NCBI GenBank assembly: GCA_949358305.1
Contig: OX442314.1
Coordinates: 15,431,060-15,495,059 of the forward strand
DNA from: Strigamia acuminata
Taxonomy: Eukaryota; Arthropoda; Chilopoda; Geophilomorpha; Linotaeniidae
Direction: 5' to 3'
Length of the DNA stretch: 64,000 nucleotides
Shown here: positions 24,601 to 36,600 of the stretch, one piece after another
Position numbering within the stretch: position 1 is the stretch's first letter
Layout: each line of letters begins with the position of its first letter
Translations under genes and position numbers: made by a program
The notes under the pieces: generated by a model
Told to the model about the DNA's origin: nothing
What the model saw: the letters and a program-made list of their open reading frames with translations, nothing else
Databases searched by the model: none

Positions 24601-27600
24601 TAAACAAAATAAATTGAACACACATCCAATCAGCAATCCCCATTTCCGGTGTAAATATTTGATTTCACTTACCCGAAGTGAATTGCACCAAATAACCCGT
24701 TACTGGAATATTTCCATCAAATGGTCGACTCCAAGATAGGTGCACCGCTCGACTTCCTTCCTCTACCAGATGAATATTATTCGGTGGTTCTGGAAGTTCT
24801 ATAATGTTTGCAAAAAAAGTGTTTGAATTGTGGTGCAGTGAAGTGTGTGCGCACATCTTCAACATACCCTGGACGATCAGTAATACTGATGCTTCATCCT
24901 CGCCAAATTGGTTTTTTGCTTTGCATTTATACATTGTGCTATCTTTACGGACTACATTCATTATCTTCAATACGGACGTCATTCCGACATCAGATTTTAA
25001 CTCCTGGGCTGAAAACCTGTAGATTGTAAATTGTTGATACCGCAAACTCATTTTAAACGCAAGCAGGAAACCTTTCATCAGTGCTAATGGCATGTTTACT
25101 CGAAGACCAAGTCACTTGAATTGGCAGATCTCCATGGACGTTGCATTTTAACTTTGCTTCTTCTCCCATTTTAACCGATTCGTTCTTAAGTTTAACGTCT
25201 ATTTTGGCAGGAACTAAAACCAAAAGTATTTCATTTAAAATTCAAAAAACTTTTAATAAAATAAGTTTTAGATTTTTGCAACATTTCTTCGTCTTTTTCT
25301 TTTTCAAAAAAAGGAAAGAGGAAAAAAAAAGGCAGAGAAGATTGAAAAACATATTTCAATAGGAAAAAAAAGTATGTATGTATGTGCAGATTTATAACAT
25401 CTTTACATTTCCTATAAGCAAGTTTGGGCATAAAGTCTGAGCCAGCAGAAAAGATGGATCAACACTTTCTTTTCATTTCCACTTACCGTGGACGTTGAGA
25501 AAGACAACTTTGCTGAGACCAGCACCAACGTTGTTGGTGGCTTTGCACATGTAGTAGCCTTCATCGTACTCGAGGGCAGAAGGAATTCTCAACGAACCCT
25601 GATGGGAAAGACTGGTTGCACTCAATTCCACAAAATCACCAGACGACACATCTGGCAAATGCAAAAAAAAATTTCAAAGTAAAATTACAAACATCTGCAA
25701 CCTATTCATTCGTGCTCGCCCTCATTTCCCCGTCCCCTATCAATACTTTCCCATCGTTATTACTCTATGTAGAACACGTGATGATCGACTTTAAAAGGAA
25801 AAACGACGAATACTCTTATCTTTATGTCTTTCCCACTAAAACTCGCATCTCAAACCAAAGCCGGAAAATTAGGTTTATTCTTAATAAGAACAACTTTAGA
25901 GTCAAACGAAATTAACTTTGAAGCAACGGAAAGAGCTAATAAAACCTTTAGCAACATTTTTCTAAATCCCAACTTTATTCCCTAATAGATGCAAGCACAT
26001 GACACATCCATGCACAAGTTCATCAATTACTACATCAGTACGCGCTAAATTAACTCCTCTCTCTCTCGATGCGCCCGTCAGATTAAAGCGGACAAGGAAG
26101 GTCACTTTGTTTACACGACCAAGAAACAAAGGGCGATTTGCAGCCCCTTAGCTCCAAACAAGATGTGCTATTAAACAGTAATCTACGTGAAATTTTATTA
26201 CCAACTTTTCCTCTTACCAAGGGATTTGAACCACGAGATCAACGGCGGTGGATGACCTTCTGCTTGACATTCAATCTGTACAGCACTACCCAAGGCGGTA
26301 CTGGTGTCCACGGGTTCAACCTGCCATCTAGGAGGTACTAAAAGCAAATAAAGCAAAATAAAAACCTTTGCACACTCATGCCTGCAAGGAAAGAAAGAAA
26401 GAAACATCAATCAACAAACGTACCTTTCACGATGAGCAATGCCGTGTGGTTTACAGTGGCTGCTGCATTGCTAGCACTGCATGTGTAGTTGCCACTATGA
26501 TGCGCCATAACTCGTTCTATAACCAACGTACTAGCGTAGTTATCGATCGTCTGAGTGCTCACGTCCGATTTCGGTTGAACCAACGTGTTGTCTTTGTACC
26601 ATTTGATGTTTAACGGCAGATCGCCTTGACTCAAACTGCAAAAAACAGAAGCTCGAATTCCTTCGTAGGTTTGATCCTCTTGGAATGAAAAAGGCATGAT
26701 TTTCGGAGGAACTGAAACATAACAAAACAACTTTCATTATTTTTCTCCGAAACTAACTCGTATTTTTACCTAAAACAGCGACTTCAAAATCACGTCTGGC
26801 AGTATTTCCTTGCTTATTACTCGCAACGCACGTATACTTCCCTGCATCAGGATTTCTTTGAACATTCTGCACGAGGATGGTGCCATTATGAAAAGATTTC
26901 TGGCGATGGTTGACTGGAAGTCGAGAACCATCTGAAAAGAAACCAAGCCCCGAATTAGGCATGAGTGGTGGTCATGTCGAATATTGCACCTCATTACTAT
27001 AGGGGCCATCTCTTACGCCACATCGCCTCCAAATTCTCACATTTTGTCTATTTCATTCTCAACTAGCTCTGACAAGATGAAATTCTATCTTGACAGCTCG
27101 TTTTCTTTCCACCTCTCACTTTTTCATTCGCCACTAAACTGAGTGTGAAACTGAATCCGGCGCTTCATCCTCCCCCACTTCCTCCCTTCAGCTAGCTTTT
27201 GCCTTCCCAAAAAATCGTGAAGCACCACCGCCACACCACACAAAGTAGGAAATCACACTTTCTCCCCCACCCCCCACCTCCTTCCAAAAACATTGCAACA
27301 CACGAGAAAGAGAATGCTTTGTCACGCTCCATTTGCTTCGTGTAAGTGTGATGGACGTCACCAGCCCAGCCATCCAATGTACTGACTGGGAATTGGGCTC
27401 AAGCCCGATAGGGATAAAATTACAGCCGCATAAAAGACTAGTGCAGCAGTACAATTTCGTCCTCGACGAAAAATTCGCTCTTGATATGCCATCAAAGCAG
27501 AAGAAGATCCTGCGAAAGACGCTTCACTCAACTGAATGTTGCAATATTTTGATTAACAACTCCCGACTTGACGCTCAACAAATGTCCCTTTGTCCAATCG

Positions 27601-30600
27601 AAAACTTGACAGTGCAAGTTATCAAAAAGCTGAAATGTTGGTTGAGTTGAGTTGAGTGCACGCTGCATCTCGGCAATCAGATTGGAAAATGGACGCAGAA
27701 GACAAGGAGAAAATGCCAGTCCTTGTTATCCTAAGGGGGAGGAGAAAAGTCTGGTAATGCACAAACCTAGTTCGCTCATCAATTATTACTGCTATTTATT
27801 TATACCCGCGCTTCCAAACCCAAAATCTAAAATGCAGTCGTCACAGAAAACTTAGAATTCTCGACGCAAATCATCCATTTATAATAGCAGTTCTCCTTCA
27901 CTTATTCCATATCGATTGATTGCCACGGCTGCGAGTTGTCTTTAAAAGCTGACCAACCGTTCTCCCTAGGCTTTCGCAAACTCTGATTTACAATTACCAT
28001 TGATAACTAACTCCACATGCCTCCATTCTCTACGTGCCATTTGTGTGTGAACGCCGTAGGTTTGTTTCCGTTCTGTTGCTGAGATAATGGGACGACTGTG
28101 AATCCAGTGCGCAGTGTCCATTAGACATAATAAGGCCCTTGATGGTCAGCCGAGGACCATTGGCTCTTGTTTACGATTCAGTATAAACCATATCATAGGT
28201 CCCAGCAGGCAGACAAGCAAGCTTAGTTTGCATCTTGTCATTCAAACATCCGTTTAATCCGTATTCATACTCTCTTTCTCGTGGGAGTTGACAAACTACA
28301 ATGGGACTCCATTTTCAGAATTATTTAGCGTGCGCCAAATGGCAAACACATTTTTAAAAATAGAAAGAAAGAAAGAAAAGCACGCTGCTTTTAAATCAAT
28401 TTAATGCTTATTGTTAAACTACTACTATGGCGAATTTACATTTGAAAAGCGTTGATGAATGTTTAATAAAAAGATTTTAATCTTACCAATTTCCCAATAA
28501 ATTGCATCAATGGGATGTCCGGAAACGGGGCATCTCATCCGTAGATCTTCTCCGGCAACAACCGTTATTTTGGGCATTGATCGAATGTAAGGATTACCTG
28601 TGAACAGACGGAAGACGAGAGGCAATGAGAAAATGTCAATGAAAAGGAATTGAGTGTGGAAACTGAAGACCTCTCTTCACAGAATCACATCTAGTGCGAC
28701 TAGACAGCCAGATGGAGTGAAAATTAGATTCGACCACCAAAAAAAGTTAATTGAAACTGCAGTGATGGATTCCAAGTGAATTACTGCTTGCCAGATATGG
28801 CTCATGGAGGCGAGAATGCGAGGGAAGTGAGAACTGATAGCCAATTCTTAGAGAAGGTTTAAAATTGAGAAAGAAGAAGAAGAAAAAAAAGCAAAAGAAA
28901 CTTTATAAAAATTACAAATCAATGGTGTCAAGCTAGCTAAACTTGGATTGAGTTTAAAGCTTCTAACAGTCCTGTAATTATCTTGTTTGGATGGTCAAGA
29001 TTTATATACTTCAGTTTGTGGTTACCGAGACAGCGACCACAATTACGAAGAAATTCAATTGCGTCAAGAAAACTTACAAGGGGAGGGCACCAATAAGCTA
29101 TCACAGATTGTTGTAATATTAAACAAGAAGGATTGTTATATCATGCTGAATGAGACCCTAAAATAATTTCATTCCATAAACAGCCAACAATGCAAACAAT
29201 GAGCTGAAAGTTGGCACTATTTTGTCTGTGTATACATCAAATCTGAGCAATCAGGCCTAGTGTATGAATACTGTAAACAACAGTTGCTAGGTAAAAAATA
29301 GTTCCAAGATCCAAGTTCAATTTTATCATTTGAGATTCAATGATGTCATTTCCTCTTTTGATATCACATGACATATGACATCAGAACTTTGTTCAACAAC
29401 ATGACTGTCTTCATGAAGACAATAATAGTTTGTAGTGGTGGTCCAGTGGTTAAGGCAATGGACTAGCTATCTTTCCACACAGGTTCAAATCCTGTTGTGT
29501 GTGAAAATTTTTACATTCATTTTTTGTTAAATTTTAGCAGTTATTTTAATGTTTGTAATTTTATATTTGTTAAAAAATTAAAATTAATCAAATTAAAATT
29601 TTCTGAAAACAAATATAAAATTACAAACATTAAAATAACTGCTAAAATTTAACAAAAATAAATGTAAAAATTTTCACACTCAACAGGATTTGAACCTGTG
29701 TGGAAAGATACCTAGTCCATTGCTTTAACCACTGGACCACCACTACAAACTATTATTGTCTTCATGAAGACAGTCATGTTGTTGAACAAAGTTCTGATGT
29801 CATATGTCATGTGATATCAAAAGAGGAAATGACATCATTGAATCTCAAATGATAAAATTGAACTTAGATCTTGGAACTATTTTTTACCTAGCAACTGTTG
29901 TTTACAGTATTCATACACTAGGCCTGATTGCTCAGATTTGATGTATACACAGACAAAATAGTGCCAACTTTCAGCTCATTGTTTGCATTGTTGGCTGTTT
30001 ATGGAATGAAATTATTTTAGGGTCTCATTCAGCATGATATAACAATCCTTCTTGTTTAATATTACAACAATCTGTGATAGCTTATTGGTGCCCTCCCCTT
30101 GTTAGAAAGAACCGCAGGTTAAACTTTGTCGACTACTTTTCATGTTTATTTAAATGTGTGCGGGTTTGTCTCTAGGACGCGCTTTTAAACGCACCTAATT
30201 AAATTTCCACACGCGTAAAATAAAAAGAGATTTAATCCATTCCAAAGTAAATCCAAATACCGAAAAAAAGAATAAAAATTTTATGCCTTTTTACTGCAAC
30301 CTAGTGTTATCTTTACAGCTTTTCACGAGTTTCTAAGTCGTTCTAACCCTTTTATATTGGATCAGTTTGGCTTAAAAAGCACGGAGTAAGCACAGCCATG
30401 AATGACAGTGGATTGAATTATCTCTCTCATTCCACTTGATGGAAGTACAAGTCTTGGAAATAAGAGTCGCGAAAGAGCAACTATCACCTGTACTAACATT
30501 TCCGCCTCATCCTAAATACACTTCGCGCTTCAAAGCACTCAACATACGCGTTACCAAAAAACGTCTAATAAAATTACACAAGCTGCCATCCAAGTTGGAC

Positions 30601-33600
30601 TCGCCTGTTTCCACTGATATGCAGTGATGATGAAAGGTTTGATTGATTTCATCAAGTGAGCTTTCCACTACATTTCACCACACAAAATGCGATTTTAAAA
30701 ACCTCGTCTCGACATTTTTACTACTTGTTTTTATTTTCTACATACGCGTTGTTTTTCGTCATGGTTTAAAGTCGATACGCAATGCTGGACAACATTTTAG
30801 TTTTTTTCTTCTAAAGAAGGGAATAATAAATTCACATCACGTAGCTTGGACAAAAATATCCACAAATTATAAAGTCGTGACACCACTACAAATAATAATG
30901 TTGCTGCATATTTGCCCAACCAGCCCTAATTTAGATTTAAAGTAGCCCTTAGTTTTGCTGATAAAAACATTAATAAACACACCGCTATGCAGATGGAGCA
31001 ATATATATTCAATACTGGCATACATTAAACTACTAGTTAGGCCGAAATTGCACACCAGTAAACGTATAAGTCAAAAATAATAATAAATTTACAATGACCA
31101 CCAAATATAGCCCAAATGGAGAAGACAATTTATTTTCCATCTCAATAAATTAAAACTTTTAATTAAATGTTTATGTGAAAACTGGCGTTGTTAGAAGTAA
31201 CAAGGTCGCACGAGTTCGAGGGAAAGAGCACGGCGCAGCACAGAGAAGCCAACCTGCAGGAGGTGTTTTTGAGTGATATTGGATGACGCGTGACCGGAAG
31301 TGCTGTAAAAGTGTCATAAATTATCTTGTTTCACCCTTTGTTCCCCTGAATTTGTACTTGTGACCCCCAGAAATTACAATAAACTTGTTCTTAACCCAAA
31401 AAAGACATGCTTTATTTCGAGAATTCATAAAAGTTAGAAAAGTAGTAAATTTACACAGTTTTAGTCAAAATTAGTTACAAATCGACTTTGCGAATCTTCA
31501 AATGGTGCCGAAACCCGGGAAAATCAGTGAATCCGGACAGAAATAAGTAGAAAACAGCATCGTAAAGCCGACCACGCCGAATTTTGACCGAAAATTTCAA
31601 GATGGACGCCCTTGATCGTTTGCGCGCTCAACAAGCCACGTCCAGAGAAGGAGCCAAGCGGTTATGTAATGCGGTACTCGTCGAATTAGCCAACGTTGCT
31701 CCAGAAATCCTCGCGTTGAAACGATTAAAAAACCAGTTGTTAGCAAAGAGTGAACAATTGACAGCGCTCGACGATAAGATATCGCCGATGATTGTTACGC
31801 GTGCGGATTTGGAGAAAGAAGAAAGCGACAACGAAGATTTCCGTGAGTTGATAATCGACTCTCTTACCGATATTGAAGTCAAATTGGAAGAACTTTTACG
31901 GCCACCAGCACCAGTTATACCCCCAGCGATTCCAATCGGCGGCAGCGCCACGAGCAACTCAGGCGAAGGGACAATAAAGCTGCCAAAGTTAGTAATGCGG
32001 AATTTCAGCGGGAATCCTGTTGAGTGGTCAAAGTTTTGGTCCAATTTCGAGTTGAGTGTCCACGGCAACGGTTCACTTACAGCAAAAGCCAAATTCGTAT
32101 ATTTGAACTCAGTTCTCGAAGGTACTGCAGCAACAGTTGTTCATGGTCTCAAAATCAGCGATGAGAACTATGAAACTGCAGTGACTTTACTTCAAAATCG
32201 ATTTGGGCGAAAAGAAGTCATCGTGAACGCTCACATTCAGACTTTGATGAAACTTAAACCAGTAAAACGAGTTAGCGACCTCGTTGAGTTGCGTAGACTC
32301 TACGACACGTGCGAATTGCATATTCGAAGTCTCGAGACTGAAGAAATCGATACAGCCACGTTTGGAATTGTATTGTGTCCATTGATACGAAATGCGGTGC
32401 CTGACGTTATTGCACTTGATTTTGCACGCAAAAATAAAGAAAACACTCACGATATGAAACTGTTTTTGGAGTTTTTCAGAGCCGAACTGGAGTTACGAGA
32501 AGAACACGTAGCCGTGAGCGACCAGACAGAGAAACCAGCCGCCAAGACGTTCGTCGACTACAAGAAGCCGACGCGTAACGACAAAATAGCCTCAGCCAAT
32601 GCATTGACTACCAACGTTTCATCATCCAGTTGCGTATTCTGCGACGATGCGTCGCACAAGAAGGAAGATTGTCCGCTCAACATTCCAGATCGATTGAAGC
32701 GGTGCATGACGAAACGAACGTGTTTTAGATGTTTGGGCAGCAAACATATGGCACGCAGCTGTCCCCAGAAAGAGAAGTGTGTGAACTGCGAGCGGTTCCA
32801 CCATATCCTGTTGTGCGAGACACCGACTACCAAGCCAGAGACCGTTCTTGTGTCGACGTTGACAGCAGCAGCAATTACAGCAGAGAACACTGACTTATTT
32901 TTGCAAGTATTAATGACAAATGTGGAATCCAACTGTAAAACCAAGGCGGTGCAGTGCATGTTTGATGGCGGAAGCCACAGATCGTTTATTAGCCAGAAAC
33001 TAGTGAATGAACTCGATGCCCAAGTAGTGGGAAAGCAGAACATGCAGATTTCTAGTTTTGGCGATTCCAAAACTGAAAGCGTTTGTCGTCGTCGCGTAAA
33101 AGTGACTTTGCGAAATATAACTGATACTAATAAATTTATTGATCTAGAATTAATTGAAGTACCAAGAATAACTCACTCAGTCGCGAGGCAGTCAGGACCA
33201 AACGTGCGCGAGATGTTGCGCAAACACAAGATCGCGTTAAACATCGACCAGATGTCGACCCAGCAAGACGAGGTGGCAATTTTAATTGGAGCGGACCACT
33301 TTTGGCGTATCGTAACAGGCGAATCAAAACGTTTAGATGAGGGATTGATGTGTCTTCACACGTCTCTCGGTTGGACAATCCACGGCGCGATCAGAAGCCA
33401 AGATGAAACGGTTAGACAGTCAGCAACCCACGTGAATCTTGTGCAGTACGAAGACCGACTCGACCACCTTCTTCAACGTTTTTGGGAGTTGGAAGCAGTA
33501 GGCATCCCCCACGAAACTCTCACCAGCGCCCAGGACGAAGATGATCAAGCAGTAGCAAAATTTAAAGAGTCCATCAACTGGACGGGTGAGCGGTACGAGG

Positions 33601-36600
33601 TGCGACTGCCTTGGTTGCTGGACAAATCAGAGTTGGACAGCAACTATCAAATTGCACTTAAGAGACTGTGGAATCTTGTTCGCAAGTTTAAACAAAATCC
33701 GGACTTGTACCACCGCTATAAGAAGGTTCTGGACGACCAGAAAATCGCTGGAATAATCGAAACGGCCCCAGAAGTAGCCAACCAGACTGGGTGTTACTAC
33801 CTCCCACATCGACCAGTAATTCGAGAGCGGAGAAGCACCACAAAATTGCGCATAGTCTACGACGCCTCGTCGCACGCGCAGAAGAGTCGCTCTCTCAACG
33901 ACTGCCTGTTTACAGGGCCGAATCTCCTTCCAGAATTAATCAATGCCCTTTTATTTTTCAGACAATTCATTGTGGCATTGATTGGAGACATTAAACAAGC
34001 GTTTCATCAAATTTTGCTGGCGTTAGCTGACCGAGATGCGGTGAGGTTTCTGTGGATCGCGGATGGATGGGACGTTGAAGGACCAATCGTGTTGGAGATT
34101 CTCCGACAAACCAGAGTCCTATTTGGAGCATCTCCAAGTCCCTATCTCTTGAACGGAACGATACAACACCATCTCGAACAATATGCAGATCGTTTTCCCG
34201 AATTAATTATGAAATTGTTAAAGAGATTTTATGTTGATGACTTTTTGAACAGTGAAAAGACAACAACAGAAGCCATTGATGTCTACAAGAAGACGTCAAC
34301 CATCATGCTCGAAGCCAATATGGAGCTGGTGAAATGGTACAGCAATTCCCCAGTGCTACGAGAGCAATTTGCTGCTGACCATCCAACTGCAACGTTCGAG
34401 GATGAGCAAAAAGTGTTGGGGTTAAAGTGGAACGGCGTTAGAGACGATTTATCACTGGAACTCGAGGATGTGAGGGCAACTTTAGAACGTGATTCGAACA
34501 CTAAACGTCAGGTTATTCAGTTGGTTGCACAGATATTCGATCCTTTAGGATTTGCTTCGCCGTTTACAGTTTCAGGAAAGCTGTTTTTCCAGCAGTTGTG
34601 GAAGTTGCAGATTGGGTGGGACAATCGTGTCCCCCTCGAACTTATCGAACAATGGGAGAAATGGAAAGTGCAGTTGCCATTGTTAGAACATATTCGCGTG
34701 CCACGGCATTTTGGCTTGGATGCAGACCTGAACAATCACGAAATCCACCTTTTTTGTGATGCAAGCCCCTTAGCGTACGGGGTGGTGGCGTACAATCGTG
34801 TGCGTCACCCAAATGGAAGTTGTAATGTATTTTTTATTCTTTCCAAATGCAGGATCGCACCAATTAAGACGATTACGTTGCCCAGACTCGAGTTGATGGG
34901 AGCTTTGCTGCTGGCCAGAATTGCGCACAGACTGAAACAATTCACCACTGCAAAAGTTACAGCTTGGACAGATTCGACAATCGTTTTGTGTTGGTTGAAC
35001 GAGAAAAGGAAAGCCATTCCATTCGTAGCCAGGAGAGTGGAGGAAATCCAGATACACGTACCTTTTTCGAGTTGGCGACACTGTCCAGGAGTCCAGAATC
35101 CAGCAGACCTTCTAACACGAGGGATAGATGCAGAGGCGTTGATTCAAGCGAATACGTGGTGGAATGGCCCCGAGTGGCTTGTGAAGGACGAGAACGAATG
35201 GCCAGACATTAAAATAGACGAGAATAGCGACGAGATCGATTCAGAGGACTATTTGGCAGCAGCAGCCGTGATTCCAGAGCCACCATTGATGGACGAGCCA
35301 TCAAAATACGGCAGCTGGAGACGATTAGTACGAGTGACCGGATGGGTGCAAAGATTCGTCAAAAACACCAGAGACAAAGTTAGAAATGGCGCACCGTTGA
35401 CGGTGGATGAATTATCGGCAGCAGAGCTTTATTGGCTTCGTGTAATGCAACAATCGAACTTTGCAACAGAACTCGCAGCACTCAGCCATCGTCAGGAGTT
35501 CGCTCATAACTCTTTTTTGAACAAAGTCTCGTGTTATATAGACGAAAATGGTTTAATGCGATTGAATACCAGATTGCGATGGGCAAAAATCGACAGCAAC
35601 ATGAAAAATCCTTATGTTTTGCCCTCAAATCACATTTTAACCACTCTTATCGTTTCAGAAGCACATCAAAGAATTTTCCACGGTGGACTTGGAGAGACTT
35701 TGGCAGAAATTCGTCAAAAGTTTTGGATGCCAAAGCTGAGAAGGACAGTAAAAAGCGTGTTACACAAATGTTTCGTGTGCAAGCGAGTGCAAGGACGTTT
35801 CGTGCGCCAGACAGAATCATCGTTGCCACCAGATCGTGTCACTCAAGCTGAGCCATTTCAAGTCGTTGGAGTCGACTTCGCGGGCCCATTGTACCAACGT
35901 AGTGGAGAAAAATGCTACATCGTCGTGTTCACGTGTGCGGTTGTTCGAGCCGTGCACTTGGAATTAGTTTCAAGCATGAATACGGAGCGATTCATTCAGG
36001 CATTGAAACGATTTTTTGCGCGCAGAGGAGTCCCAAGCACGATCTACTCCGACAATGCGCTGACGTTCAAGCGAACAGAGAAAGAACTTTGTGTTTTGTT
36101 GAATGCAGTGAGAGGTGAACAGATACAAGGATTTCTGACCGAACGAGGCGTGAAATGGCAGTATATAGTCGAACGTGCACCGTGGTGGGGTGGCTTTTGG
36201 GAGCGAATGGTGAAGTCAACTAAGTCCAGCTTGAAAAAAGTCTTGGGAAAGTCATCCCTAGATTTTGAAGAATTGACAACCATTCTCTCGGAAGTCGAGT
36301 CGTGCATAAATTCGCGACCACTCTCCTACGTATACACTGAAGACGAAGACAGTCACCCACTCACTCCAGCTCATTTTCTGGTCGGAAAACGAAGCTGTAC
36401 TTTGCCAGACCCCAGCCAAAAAACGATTCAACAGTTGCCATCGACATCAGTCACGATTTTGAAGCGTTGGAAACTCCGTCAACTGAAGTTAGGACATTGG
36501 TGGACGCGATGGCAAAAGGAATATCTCACCGAGCTGAGAGTTCACCGTAAAAATGATAAGAATTCACGAGAAGTTAAACAAGGAGATGTAGTTCTCGTAG

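Larger units (their letters stand above)
29077..30101. mobile_element. Palindromic MITE with tRNA-Ser-like promoter in each arm
   Basis: Two arms of about 494 bp (29077-29570 and 29609-30101) are inverted copies, separated by about 38 bp of A/T-rich sequence and differing at only a handful of positions. The ends read CAAGGGGAGGGCACC and its complement. They are flanked by a 3 bp TTA on both sides (29074-29076 and 30102-30104), which looks like a target duplication of the PIF/Harbinger TWA kind; that superfamily call is inference. No protein is encoded. Each arm carries a tRNA-like segment with Pol III A and B boxes pointing toward the centre. It lies in the Ig5-Ig6 intron of the Dscam-like gene. 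Confidence 0.8.

Noticed and set aside
29432-29746. Two functional serine tRNA genes
   Set aside because: Anticodon and acceptor stems do not pair and the two copies lie in arms of a transposon-like palindrome. They are tRNA-derived, not tRNA genes.
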